Below, in pieces: positions 48,687 to 58,459 of a stretch of DNA of 64,000 nt. The stretch is from positions 52,856 through 116,855 of the forward strand of contig JAIENA010000296.1 in assembly GCA_019751755.1 (NCBI GenBank), given 5' to 3'. Positions within the stretch are counted from its first letter, which is position 1, and each line of letters opens with the position of its first letter. The notes under the pieces were generated by a model. That model was not told the origin of the DNA. It saw only the letters and a program-made list of their open reading frames with translations, and made no database searches. Origin of the DNA: Burkholderiaceae bacterium (GTDB lineage Bacteria > Pseudomonadota > Gammaproteobacteria > Burkholderiales > Burkholderiaceae_D). A program made the translations under genes and the position numbers.

Positions 48687-50513
48687 TCAGCGTTTTGCCG
48701 CGCGGTTTCTTTCGGCCACGTCGATATCGACGTAACGCCAGCTGGTTTGCTCGACCGGATGGCGCTTGTAGTTTTTCAGCCATGGTTGGCGGAGATCGGC
48801 GGAAATCGGATGCGTCAGCACCACCCACGGCGTGTACGCGTGGATCAGCTGGTTCATGTCGCGGTACAGGGCGCGCCGCGCCGGCGTGTCGTCCATGCTG
48901 CGGGCCTGTTCATAGCGCTGGTTGTAAGCGGGCAGGTTGAAGCGCGCGTAATTGGCGCGGCCGCTGTTGGGGCCATACAGCAACTGGTAGTAATTGTCGC
49001 CGTCGGGGAAATCGGCCGTCCAGTTGGTCTCGTACATCATCACTTTGCCCAGCCGCGATGCCTTGATGATCTCAGTTTTCTTGTCGCTCTTGAACCGGAC
49101 CCGCAAGCCGACCGCCTGCAGGTTTTTGCGCCACAGCTCATCGCGCAGCCGGCCCACCGTGGTGGCGTCCGAGTGCATCGTCAGCAGCAGCGGACGGCCA
49201 TTGGGCAAGGTGCGGAAGCCATCCTTGCCGGCCTTGTAGCCGAATTGGTCGAGCAAGGCGCGCGCCAGCGCGGGATCGTAGGCCACCGGGCTGCGGTAGG
49301 CCGGGTCATAGCCGCGCACATTGGGCGGCAACGGCGATTGCGCCGGCAGTGCCAGGCCTTTCTTGAGCAGCGCAATATCTTCCGGCCCGTTGTAGCTGAG
49401 CGCAATGGCGCGCCGCAGCGCGATCTTGTCTTTGCCATAGCCGCCGATGACCGGATCGTCCATGTTCATCCACATGTAATACGTTTGCAGCACGGGGAAG
49501 GGCGACAGTTCGATACCGCGTCGGGCCAGTTCCGGCTTCAGCGTGGGAGTGGGATGATCGGTCAGCACCAGCTCGCGCATCGATTCCGGCACCTGCTCGA
49601 TGTAATCGAATTCCCCGTTCAAAAAGCCCAGTACGCGCGACTGGTACTCTTCCATCACCTTGACTTCGATGCGCTGCACCAGCGGCAAGCGTTTGCCCTC
49701 CAGCTTTGCCGCATAGCCGCGCGTTTCCGGCGGGGTATCGGGACCGGCGTGGAACACGGTGTCGCGGAAGCCGGGGTTGGCCAGCAAGGTGATCTTGTCG
49801 CTGCGCTGCCATTCGCCCAGCATGAAGGGACCGGTGCCGATCGGATGGTTGCCCAGTTGCGCGCCATACGCTTGCGCCGCTTCGCGCGCCACCACGCTGG
49901 TGGCGGGCACGGCGAGGTAGAACAGGAAATTCGGGTCGGGCTGGTTGAGACGGATGCGCAGCGTGTAGCGGTCGATTGCTTGCAGGCCGGGGATGGCGGT
50001 GTTGATATCGAATTGCTGCTTCAGCGCCGCGTCGCCCGCGAGCTTGCCGTCGAACAGGAACAGCCACGGGGATTTCAAGGCCGGGTCGTACAGGCGCTTG
50101 AAGCTGTAGACGTAATCCTCGGCCGTGACTTCGCGCCGTTTGCCCTTGAACACGGGATCGGGCGTGAAATAGACGCCGGAGCGCAGGTGGAAGGTATAGG
50201 TGACGCCATCCTTGTCCAGTTTCGGCATGTCGCGCAAGGTATTGGGCTGCAGTTTGACGGGGCGCGCCAGGTAGGCATAGCGCAGCAGCGGGTCAAACAG
50301 GTTTTCCAGCAGCGCCAGGGTGGCGAGGTCCGACGCGGTGGCCGGATCGAGCGCGGTTTCACCGGTGGACAGGAAGGTGCGCAACACCTTGTCATGCGGT
50401 CCGGCCGGTTTCAGCGGGGTGGCGCCGTTCGCCACCGCACCCGGGCAGGCCAATACAGTGGTCAGTGCGGCCGTCCATGCGGCGGCGATCGCGGAAAGTC
50501 GGAAACGTGCCAT
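48687..50513 (-). CDS. ABC transporter substrate-binding protein (family 5, peptide type)
   Basis: STGETALDPATASDLATLALLENLFDPLLRYAYLARPVKLQPNTLRDMPKLDKDGVTYTFHLRSGVYFTPDPVF. Confidence 0.92.
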   Translation of the reverse strand: MARFRLSAIAAAWTAALTTVLACPGAVANGATPLKPAGPHDKVLRTFLSTGETALDPATASDLATLALLENLFDPLLRYAYLARPVKLQPNTLRDMPKLDKDGVTYTFHLRSGVYFTPDPVFKGKRREVTAEDYVYSFKRLYDPALKSPWLFLFDGKLAGDAALKQQFDINTAIPGLQAIDRYTLRIRLNQPDPNFLFYLAVPATSVVAREAAQAYGAQLGNHPIGTGPFMLGEWQRSDKITLLANPGFRDTVFHAGPDTPPETRGYAAKLEGKRLPLVQRIEVKVMEEYQSRVLGFLNGEFDYIEQVPESMRELVLTDHPTPTLKPELARRGIELSPFPVLQTYYMWMNMDDPVIGGYGKDKIALRRAIALSYNGPEDIALLKKGLALPAQSPLPPNVRGYDPAYRSPVAYDPALARALLDQFGYKAGKDGFRTLPNGRPLLLTMHSDATTVGRLRDELWRKNLQAVGLRVRFKSDKKTEIIKASRLGKVMMYETNWTADFPDGDNYYQLLYGPNSGRANYARFNLPAYNQRYEQARSMDDTPARRALYRDMNQLIHAYTPWVVLTHPISADLRQPWLKNYKRHPVEQTSWRYVDIDVAERNRAAKR

Positions 50514-50627
50514 TTTTATCGAAGATCGGGGGGCGACCATCAGGATACGGCACCGGCGCCCATGCGGGCTACCCGTATTTCTACGGACGGGCCTATACTT
50601 TCACACTTTGCATCCCGCGCATCCGTC

Positions 50628-51866
50628 ATGTCCCTCAATTACATCTGGTCCGGCTTTTTCCTGGTCGGCTTCGCCGCCGCTCTGGCGCAATGGATACTCC
50701 TTGGCGACAACGAGATCTTCAAGCGCATCATCGACGGCACCTTCGAGTCGGCGCGGATGGGGGTGATGGATATCGCGCTGCCGCTGGCGGGCGTGATGAC
50801 CTTGTGGCTGGGGATTATGAATATCGGGGAAAAGGCCGGCGCCATTGGCTGGCTGGCGAAAATCATTTCACCGTTCTTCTCGCGCATTTTCCCGGACGTG
50901 CCGAAAGACCACCCGGCCACCGGCCATATGGTGATGAATTTTTCCGCCAACTTGCTGGGCCTCGACAACGCGGCCACGCCATTCGGCCTGAAGGCGATGG
51001 AAAGCCTGCAAACGCTGAACCCGAACAAGGATGAGGCGAGCAATGCGCAAATCATGTTCCTGGTGCTGCATACCTCGGGCCTGACCCTGATTCCGCTGGC
51101 GATCATGGCGCAGCGCGCGATCCTGGGCGCGGCCGATCCATCGGATATTTTTATTCCGTGCATGATCGCCACCTATGTCGCCACGGTGACGGGCATTATC
51201 GCGGTCTCGATCCGCCAGCGCATCAACCTGTTCGACAGCGTGGTGCTGTCGTGGCTGGGCGGGATTACCGCCGCCATCGTGTCAATGATCTACTACTTCA
51301 CGCAGCACCTGACGCGGCCTGAAATCGAAACCTTTTCCAAGGTGTTCAGCAACCTGGTGCTGATCGGCGTGATCACCGTGTTTATCGTCGGCGCGCTGCG
51401 CAAGAAGGTCAACGTGTATGAAGCGTTCATCGAAGGCGCCAAGGGCGGCATTCAGACCTCGCTGACGGTGATTCCCTACCTGGTCGGGATGCTGGTGGCG
51501 ATCAGCGTGGTGCGCAATGCCGGCATCTTCAATTTTGTCGTGACCGGCTTTAACTGGATCTTCTCCAGCCTGGGCTTCAACACCGATTTCGTGCCGGCCT
51601 TGCCGACCGCGCTGATGAAGCCATTGAGCGGCAGCGGCTCCAAGGCCATGATGATCGATGCGATGCAGACCTATGGCGTGGACTCGTTCGTTGGCCGCCT
51701 GGCGTGTGTGTTCCAGGGCTCCGCCGACACCACGTTCTACATCGTCGCGCTGTATTTTGGTTCGGTCGGCATCCGCAAGACGCGCTATGCGATTTCGTGC
51801 GGCCTGATCGCCGATTTCGCCGGGGTCATTACCGCGATTGCGGTGGCTTACCTGTTCTTCCACTAA
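50628..51866 (+). CDS. SpmA/SpmB-type nucleoside-recognition-domain membrane protein (fused)
   Basis: MSLNYIWSGFFLVGFAAALAQWILLGDNEIFKRIIDGTFESARMGVMDIALPLAGVMTLWLGIMNIGEKAG...MKPLSGSGSKAMMIDAM...VFQGSADTTFYIVALYFGSVGIRKTRYA. Confidence 0.93.
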   Translation: MSLNYIWSGFFLVGFAAALAQWILLGDNEIFKRIIDGTFESARMGVMDIALPLAGVMTLWLGIMNIGEKAGAIGWLAKIISPFFSRIFPDVPKDHPATGHMVMNFSANLLGLDNAATPFGLKAMESLQTLNPNKDEASNAQIMFLVLHTSGLTLIPLAIMAQRAILGAADPSDIFIPCMIATYVATVTGIIAVSIRQRINLFDSVVLSWLGGITAAIVSMIYYFTQHLTRPEIETFSKVFSNLVLIGVITVFIVGALRKKVNVYEAFIEGAKGGIQTSLTVIPYLVGMLVAISVVRNAGIFNFVVTGFNWIFSSLGFNTDFVPALPTALMKPLSGSGSKAMMIDAMQTYGVDSFVGRLACVFQGSADTTFYIVALYFGSVGIRKTRYAISCGLIADFAGVITAIAVAYLFFH

Positions 51867-51875
51867 GGGGCACGC

Positions 51876-53459
51876 ATGATACGCCGCCTGGTGATTTCCA
51901 CATTGCTGGCATGCGCCGGCCTGCATGGCGCGCAGGCCGCATTGCCTGAACCGGTACTGAAGCAGTTGCAGGCCGCCGCTATTCCCGAGGAGGCGCTGGG
52001 CCTGGTGGTTTTGCGTGGCAACGCCGTGCTGCTGTCGCACCAGGCCGACAAGGTGATGCAGCCGGCATCGACCATGAAACTGGTGACAACCTTGGCGGGG
52101 CTCGATGTGCTGGGGCCCGTGTTCCGGGGCCGCACCGAATTGCGCAGTAGTGGCGAGGTGACGGCCGGCGTGCTGAAAGGCGACCTGTATCTGCGCGGCG
52201 GCGCCGATGCGGATTTTAATGAGGACGCGCTGGTGCATATGCTGGAAAAACTGCGCACGGCGGGCATCGGCAAGATCGACGGCGATTTGATCCTGGACCG
52301 CACGCTGTTCCAGCCGTCCCGGCCTGACCTCGGCGCGGCGCCATTCGATGAATATCCGGACGCCTACTACAACCTGGTGCCCGACGCGCTGCTGCTGAAC
52401 ATGAACATGCTGCGCATCACGTTCGATTCCACTGGCGGCAAGCTGCGGCTCGATATGCTGCCGCAGTTGCACAACGTCCATCTGACGTCGGAGATGGCGC
52501 TGGTCGATGCCGATTGCGCCAAATGGGATGAGCTGTGGAAGCCGCCTACATGGACGCGCCAGGGTACCCGCATCAGCGTGACTTTGCACGGAACATTCCC
52601 CCGCCATTGCGGACCCAAGAGCGTCAACCTGAATTTGCTGGACCGCGGCGATTATGCGGAGCGCCTGTTCCGCAGCACATGGTCGAAACTGGGTGGTGCG
52701 TTCAGCGGCGTGGCGCGCGATGCAGTCGCGGAGCATGCCACGCCAGCGTCGTCGAAGGTACTGGCGGAACACGTGTCGCGGCCCTTGGCCGAGGTGCTGC
52801 GCGATATTAACAAGACGTCGGATAACGGCCTGGCGCGTACCTTGTTTTTGAGCTTGGGCAGTCTGGAAGCGGATCCCTGGCTCGGCAGCCGGCCGCTGGC
52901 CGTGCCGACGGCGCGCATCCCCGTGATCGGCGGCGGGTCATTGGCGGCCGATGCCAAGGCGGGCCCGGGCAATGCCGGCGTACCTGTCGCGTCGACGGCG
53001 TTGTCCGGAGCGGCAGTGGCGCCCGCACCGGAGCCGACCGCCGCGCGTGCCGAACAGGCGATACGGGGCTGGCTGCGCCGCCAGGGGATCGACGACACGG
53101 GTCTGGTGCTCGAGAACGGTTCCGGCCTGTCGCGCAGTGAGCGGATCACGCCGGCGCAAATGGCGGCGCTGCTGCAAGCGGCGCAGCGCTCCTTGTGGCA
53201 GCCGGAATTCCTCAGCAGCCTGCCGATTGCGGCGGTCGATGGCACCATGCGCCGCCGCCTGGCAGGCACGCCGGCCGCGATGCGGGCGCGCATCAAGACC
53301 GGTGTGCTGAAAAACGTGGCGGCGATTGCCGGCTATGTGCCCGACGCCAATGGCGAGCTCTGCATTGTCGTCGCGTTCATCAACCACGACCTGGTGGGCA
53401 ACGGTAATGGCCGCAAGGTGAGCGATGCGCTGATCGAGTGGGTCGCCGGCCTGAAATAA
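51876..53459 (+). CDS. dacB: D-alanyl-D-alanine carboxypeptidase/endopeptidase (PBP4, S13)
   Basis: PASTMK (SxxK), TSDNGLAR (SxN), KTG motif; signal peptide. Confidence 0.94.
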   Translation: MIRRLVISTLLACAGLHGAQAALPEPVLKQLQAAAIPEEALGLVVLRGNAVLLSHQADKVMQPASTMKLVTTLAGLDVLGPVFRGRTELRSSGEVTAGVLKGDLYLRGGADADFNEDALVHMLEKLRTAGIGKIDGDLILDRTLFQPSRPDLGAAPFDEYPDAYYNLVPDALLLNMNMLRITFDSTGGKLRLDMLPQLHNVHLTSEMALVDADCAKWDELWKPPTWTRQGTRISVTLHGTFPRHCGPKSVNLNLLDRGDYAERLFRSTWSKLGGAFSGVARDAVAEHATPASSKVLAEHVSRPLAEVLRDINKTSDNGLARTLFLSLGSLEADPWLGSRPLAVPTARIPVIGGGSLAADAKAGPGNAGVPVASTALSGAAVAPAPEPTAARAEQAIRGWLRRQGIDDTGLVLENGSGLSRSERITPAQMAALLQAAQRSLWQPEFLSSLPIAAVDGTMRRRLAGTPAAMRARIKTGVLKNVAAIAGYVPDANGELCIVVAFINHDLVGNGNGRKVSDALIEWVAGLK

Positions 53460-53561
53460 ATGGATAGCGCGTGCGGATCAGTCTGCCGCACCCGGATCAT
53501 CCCATGGCGGATTCCCGCACGGTGGTCGCCTCGCGGTGGCGGGGCTGCATCATGATGCCCC

Positions 53562-54389
53562 TTAGTGCAGTTCCTGCACCGGCGCCTGCACCGGCACCGC
53601 CGCCTGTGGACGGGTCAGCACATCGAGGATGGCGGCGGTTTCCGCATCGGGTTCGCCATCATATTTGGCCGGGCGGTACTTCGATTGGAAGGCGAACAGC
53701 ACGTTGCGGGTGGCGTCATCGAGCACGCCGGATTGCGCCAGCGCATAGCCATGCTGGGCCAGCCGTTTCTGCAGCCATGTGATATCGGGCATCTGCGTTT
53801 CAAACACGACGCGCTGCGCCGCCACCTGCGCCGCATCGGGCCAGGCGATCAGGCCTGCTTGCGCCAGTTGCCGCCACGGGAACATGGGGCCGGGATCTTG
53901 TTTGCGCTGGGGCGCCACGTCGGCATGGCCGAGGATGTTTTGCGGCGCGATCTGGTGGCGCTGGACGATGTCTTTCAACAGCAAGATCAACTGGTCGATT
54001 TGCGCCTGGCTGAAAGGCGCGTAGGCACCGCGCGCATGGTCGATATAGCCACGATTGACGATCTCGATGCCGATCGAGGCGGGATTCAAATTTGAAAAAG
54101 TTTTCCAGCTCGACAGGCCGGCGTGGTTGGACTGGCGTGCTTCATCGACCAGCACATAAAACTTTGGTTCCGCCTCATCGGTCAGCAAGTAATGGCTGCT
54201 GACCGCTTGTTCGGTCAGAGTCTTGATTGAGCCGGGCAGGTTGGACACCGTGTAATGCAGGATCACGAATTTCACCCGGCTGCTTTGGCTGCGGGCGGTA
54301 TACGTGTTGTCCAGCCGCGCGGCTGGCGGTGCGGTGGCGCAGCCGGCCAGCAAGGCGGCAATCAGGGGCAGTAGCAGCTTGTTCAGCAA
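53562..54389 (-). CDS. N-acetylmuramoyl-L-alanine amidase (Amidase_2, AmiD-like lipoprotein) with peptidoglycan-binding domain; probable TTG start
   Basis: LLNKLLLPLIAALLAGCATAPPAARLDNTYTARSQSSRVKFVILHYTVSNLPGSIKTLTEQAVSSHYLL...NILGHADVAPQRKQDPGPMFPW; minus strand GGAGAATCGCCTTGCTGAAC. Confidence 0.88.
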   Translation of the reverse strand: MLNKLLLPLIAALLAGCATAPPAARLDNTYTARSQSSRVKFVILHYTVSNLPGSIKTLTEQAVSSHYLLTDEAEPKFYVLVDEARQSNHAGLSSWKTFSNLNPASIGIEIVNRGYIDHARGAYAPFSQAQIDQLILLLKDIVQRHQIAPQNILGHADVAPQRKQDPGPMFPWRQLAQAGLIAWPDAAQVAAQRVVFETQMPDITWLQKRLAQHGYALAQSGVLDDATRNVLFAFQSKYRPAKYDGEPDAETAAILDVLTRPQAAVPVQAPVQELH

Positions 54390-55318
54390 GGCGATTCTCC
54401 GGGGGCAAGGCGGTGCCGCGCCGCCAGGCGGGCCGCCGCATAATGGGGTTGTACGGTGTGGCGCTGCAAGGGCACATGGGGCGCCAGCGTGGCACGCATG
54501 GCTTGTTCGATCAGCGCATGCAGTGTCGCCGCGCGGCCGGACAGCGCCACCGGCCGCACGCCGAAGCGCGCCACCAGCGCCATGGCGATGCGCGCCAATT
54601 CCTGGCCAGCTTGGCGCAGGATGGCATGGGCGGCAGGGTCCTGGTCGGCGCTGGCGGCAACGGCCAGCGCCAGTTGGCCGATGACCCCGCGTTCGCTGCC
54701 GTACATGAACTGGCGCGAATATGACCAGTCGCTGCCGCCCACATGATCGAAGACCGCGTGCGCCATCGGCGAATCGCGCCACGCGTCCGGCGCTTCATCT
54801 TCGCGGCGCCAGATGTGGCGCAGCGCTTCGCGGGCGATCCAGTAGCCGCCACCGCCGTCATCGAGGCCCACGCCACGGCCGCCGGCGCGGTGGAAGGCGC
54901 CTTGCGGGTCGATATAGGCGGCGATCGAGCCGGTGCCGGCATACACCAGATAACCTGCGCCGGGCTGGAAAGCGTCGAGGTAGGCGATTTCCACGTCGTT
55001 CGAGATGGTGACGCTGTCGGTCTTCATGCCGAGCAATGCCGCCAGCCATTGCACCGGCAAGGCGCTGTCGCCGCCAAAGCCGGTCAGGCCCGCGCAGACC
55101 CGCTGTGGTTGGCCATGGACCAGCGCGGCCTGCGCCAGCGCGGCAAAGGTCGCCTGCATCGCCGCCTGGCCGCTGGCGCTGTTCATGTGCAAGGCGGACA
55201 GGCCGGCCACGCTGCCTTCGGCCACGATGTCGCCATCGGCGCCCGCCAGCGCCCAGCGCGTCTGCGTACCCCCGGCATCGATGCCCAAACCCAAGCCGCT
55301 ATCCGTTTTATTGATCAT
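54383..55318 (-). CDS. BadF/BadG/BcrA/BcrD-type ATPase, probable amino-sugar kinase
   Basis: GLGIDAGGTQTRWALAGADGDIVAEGSVAG...AGTGSIAAYIDPQGAFHRAGGRGVGLDDGGGGYWIAREAL; located in a PG-recycling cluster. Confidence 0.9.
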   Translation of the reverse strand: MINKTDSGLGLGIDAGGTQTRWALAGADGDIVAEGSVAGLSALHMNSASGQAAMQATFAALAQAALVHGQPQRVCAGLTGFGGDSALPVQWLAALLGMKTDSVTISNDVEIAYLDAFQPGAGYLVYAGTGSIAAYIDPQGAFHRAGGRGVGLDDGGGGYWIAREALRHIWRREDEAPDAWRDSPMAHAVFDHVGGSDWSYSRQFMYGSERGVIGQLALAVAASADQDPAAHAILRQAGQELARIAMALVARFGVRPVALSGRAATLHALIEQAMRATLAPHVPLQRHTVQPHYAAARLAARHRLAPGESPC

Positions 55319-55338
55319 TCAAAGCCAACCGATAGTAA

Positions 55339-55403
55339 AAAAGGTGCCAGGCACCGTAATGTCGATTAGTTTCGAAAAGGGGCCAGGCACCATAATGTCG
55401 ACT
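55339..55403. repeat. Tandem REP-like units
   Basis: Two units of AAAAGGKGCCAGGCACCRTAATGTCGAYT spaced 36 bp apart in an intergenic gap. Confidence 0.65.
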
Positions 55404-55413
55404 CGTTGATTCG

Positions 55414-57084
55414 TCAGGGTTGCGCGGTGACGCGCTCGCTTTCATTGCCCAGTCGGTCCACGGCACTGACCACGGCGACGATCGGCTGCAGCGCGCCGTC
55501 GTCGGCCAGGGTGACGTCGGTCAGGTTCGCTGGCGCCGTGATAAAGCGCCATTCGTTGCCATATTTGGCCCAGATCGCAAATTGCGTCGTGGTTTTACCG
55601 GCCGACAGGCTCAGGTCCAGGCCGGCGGCGCCGCGCCGGGCCACGATGCGCGGCGCCGCCGGCGCTGTATTGCCCAGCCACGGCGTCGGTGGCACCAGCG
55701 CCGCGCTGGTATAACTGCTGGCGCGCAGCAGGTCGGCCACGCCTTTGCGGTTTTGCATCAATGCCGCAATGCTGAAGTGCACATGGCCATTGGCGCCGGG
55801 GCGGCTGCGCGTGACGCCGATTTGTTTGCCGATTTCCTCGGGCTCGAACGATTTCGCCGTGTTGTCGATCTTGCTCGTATATAGCCCCGGCCACACGTGG
55901 CGGCCACGCGTGTTTTCGCGCAGCCAGTAATCCAGCAGCACGTCAAACGCTTGCGGCTGCTGGGCAATCGGCCAGTACAGCTGCGGCGCCAGGTAATCGA
56001 GCCAGCCGTTTTTCAGCCACAGTTCGGCATCCGCATACAGCTTGTCGTACTGGGAAAACCCGACGATGCCGGGTGGGCGGCGGTCCGGACGGCCGATGCC
56101 GAACGGACTGATGCCGAACTTGACCCACGCTTTTTCGCGGTGGATGCCGGTATACATCGCTTCGATCAACAGGTTGACGTTTTGCCGCCGCCACGAGGCG
56201 CGATCAAGCTTGCCGCCGCCGGCGAGATAGCGCTGCCATGCCGGCTGGTCGGGGAATTCCAGCTCCGGCTTCATACCGCCGCCCGACGGCGCGTCCAGCG
56301 CCGCCGTTTCCGCGCCGGTGGCGCTGGGCGCCTCGATCGGGTACGGATAGAAATAGTCGTCGATATGCACGCCATCGATGTCATAGCGGCGCACCACATC
56401 GAGCACCACGTCCAGCGTGTGCTTGGACGCTTCCTGTTCGCCCGGGTCCATCCACTGGTAGCGGCCATAGGTTTTCACCGTGTGCGGCTTGGCCACCGAG
56501 ATATGGCTGCGCGCCGCCGGCGATTTCGCGGTGGCGTGGCGCGCCCGGTACGGATTGAACCAGGCGTGCAATTCCAGGCCGCGCGCGTGCGCCTGGTCGA
56601 TCCAGAATTGCAGCGGGTCATAGGCCGGCGACGGCGCCTTGCCCTGCTGCCCGGTCAGGAATTCACTCCACGGTTCCAGCTCGGACGGATAAATCGCATC
56701 GGCGCTGGGGCGCACCTGCAGCACGATGGCGTTCAAGTTCAGCGCGCGGGCGCGGTCCAGGATGGTAATGGCTTCGGCCTGCTGCTTGGCGACCGGCAAA
56801 TTGCCGCGGCTGGGCCAGTCGATATTGGCCACGGTCGACACCCACGCGGCGCGGAACTCGCGCGGCGCCGGGGGCGGCTGCAAGCCGTTGGCGGCGGGCG
56901 CGGTGGCGGCAGCCTGCGCATTGCCGGCGGTGCCTGACGTGTCAGGCACCGTGGCCGGGTCCGATGGGGTTGCGCCAGGCAGGGGAGGCGCCATCGGCGT
57001 GGTGGAACAGGCGCTCATCAGCGCCGCCAGGGCGGCGGCAGCGCCGGCGGTCAGGGTCAGCCGCTTTTTCGGATTCAAAACCAT
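55414..57084 (-). CDS. YngK-like glycosyl hydrolase (GHL10 / family 10-like) lipoprotein
   Basis: EFRAAWVSTVANIDWPSRGNLPVAKQQAEAITILDRARALNLNAIVLQVRPSADAIYPSELEPWSEFLTGQQG. Confidence 0.93.
   Translation of the reverse strand: MVLNPKKRLTLTAGAAAALAALMSACSTTPMAPPLPGATPSDPATVPDTSGTAGNAQAAATAPAANGLQPPPAPREFRAAWVSTVANIDWPSRGNLPVAKQQAEAITILDRARALNLNAIVLQVRPSADAIYPSELEPWSEFLTGQQGKAPSPAYDPLQFWIDQAHARGLELHAWFNPYRARHATAKSPAARSHISVAKPHTVKTYGRYQWMDPGEQEASKHTLDVVLDVVRRYDIDGVHIDDYFYPYPIEAPSATGAETAALDAPSGGGMKPELEFPDQPAWQRYLAGGGKLDRASWRRQNVNLLIEAMYTGIHREKAWVKFGISPFGIGRPDRRPPGIVGFSQYDKLYADAELWLKNGWLDYLAPQLYWPIAQQPQAFDVLLDYWLRENTRGRHVWPGLYTSKIDNTAKSFEPEEIGKQIGVTRSRPGANGHVHFSIAALMQNRKGVADLLRASSYTSAALVPPTPWLGNTAPAAPRIVARRGAAGLDLSLSAGKTTTQFAIWAKYGNEWRFITAPANLTDVTLADDGALQPIVAVVSAVDRLGNESERVTAQP
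56929..56950. repeat. REP-like palindrome within a coding region
   Basis: GGTGCCTGAC-GT-GTCAGGCACC. Confidence 0.6.
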
Positions 57085-57160
57085 ACCTCGAGTCAGTGAT
57101 TGCGCCGGTATTGTAGCGGTAAAGTCTGCAGATGCCCGGCCCGAAGGCTCTGCGCCCGGG

Positions 57161-58450
57161 TTATTGGTTTTCGCGTCCGAACGCGGGGTCGATCTTCAGC
57201 AGCGCCGTCACGGCAAACGCGGGGATGGTCGCCAGGCATGCGTAGATGAAGAAATGCTGGTAACCGAGTTGCTGCTGGATCCAGCCGCTGGCCATTTGCG
57301 GCAGCATCATGCCGAGCGCCATGAAGCCGGTGCAAATCGCGTAATGGGCGGTCTTGTGCGGCCCGTCGGCCACCATGATCATGAACATCAGGTAGGACGC
57401 GAAGCCGAAACCATAGCCAAACTGTTCCAGCGCGATGGCGCCGGTGATCAGCGGCAGGCTCGATGGCATCGCGCTCGACAGGTAGACAAACACCAGGTCC
57501 GGCACGTGCACGGCAAACGCCATCGGCCACAGGCACTGTTTCAGGCCCAGGCGGGCAATCGTGACGCCGCCCGCCAGACCGCCCAGGGTCAGCGCCAGGA
57601 TGCCCACCGTGCCATAGGCAAAGCCGTAATCCTTGTTCGACAGGCCCAAGCCGCCCAGCTCGCGCGGATCGAGCAGGAACGGCGTCGCCATTTTCAGCAA
57701 CTGCGCTTCGCCGAGGCGGAACAGCAGCAGGAAGGCCAGGATCACCAGGATGCCGTCCTTGCGGAAAAAGGCGGCAAAAGTGTCGATGAATTCACGGTAC
57801 AGGTGCTGGCGTGCAGCGCCGCCGTGGCCGGCGGCGGGCGGCTGGTCGGCTTCCGGGCGCGGCAGAGCCAGCGCGTGCCAGGCGAACAGCGCCAGGAACA
57901 GCGCCGCCAGCACCAGGAACACGATCGCCCACGCGGTATGGGCGTCACCGTAGCGCTCAATGAGCACGCCGGACAGGGCGACCAGCGCGCCTTGGCCGAG
58001 GATCGTCGCGGCCCGGTAAAACGTGCTGCGCACGCCGACAAACGCGGCTTGCTGCTGCTTGCCCAGGGCCAGCATATAAAAGCCGTCGGCCGCGATGTCA
58101 TGGGTGGCGGAACTGAAGGCCATCAGCCACAGCACGGCCAGGCTGGCCTGGAAAAACAAGGGCAGGTGGGTGGTCAGCGCCACCATCGCCATGCTGGTCC
58201 CCAGCAGCAATTGCAGCGCCACCACCCAGCGTCGCCGCGTGCCGAACATTTCCACCAGCGGCGACCACAGTGGCTTGATGACCCATGGCAGATACAGCCA
58301 GCCGGTGTACAGCGCGATGTCGGTATTGGAAAAGCCGGTGTTCTTGTACATCACCGTGGCCAGGGTCATCACCACCACGTAGGGAATGCCCTGGCCAAAA
58401 TACAGCGATGGGATCCAGCGCCAGGCGCTGCGTTGTTCGGTTGCTTGCAA
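57161..58450 (-). CDS. AmpG-like MFS permease (muropeptide/sugar transporter)
   Basis: WIPSLYFGQGIPYVVVMTLATVMYKNTGFSNTDIALYTGWLYLPWVIKPLWSPLVEMFGTRRRWV. Confidence 0.9.
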   Translation of the reverse strand: MQATEQRSAWRWIPSLYFGQGIPYVVVMTLATVMYKNTGFSNTDIALYTGWLYLPWVIKPLWSPLVEMFGTRRRWVVALQLLLGTSMAMVALTTHLPLFFQASLAVLWLMAFSSATHDIAADGFYMLALGKQQQAAFVGVRSTFYRAATILGQGALVALSGVLIERYGDAHTAWAIVFLVLAALFLALFAWHALALPRPEADQPPAAGHGGAARQHLYREFIDTFAAFFRKDGILVILAFLLLFRLGEAQLLKMATPFLLDPRELGGLGLSNKDYGFAYGTVGILALTLGGLAGGVTIARLGLKQCLWPMAFAVHVPDLVFVYLSSAMPSSLPLITGAIALEQFGYGFGFASYLMFMIMVADGPHKTAHYAICTGFMALGMMLPQMASGWIQQQLGYQHFFIYACLATIPAFAVTALLKIDPAFGRENQ

Positions 58451-58459
58451 GGTGGACTT

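Noticed and set aside
48594-50627. N-terminal extension of the 1090-aa plus-strand ORF
   Set aside because: It is antisense to the substrate-binding protein gene; the real start is the ATG at 50628 (MSLNYIWSGFF).
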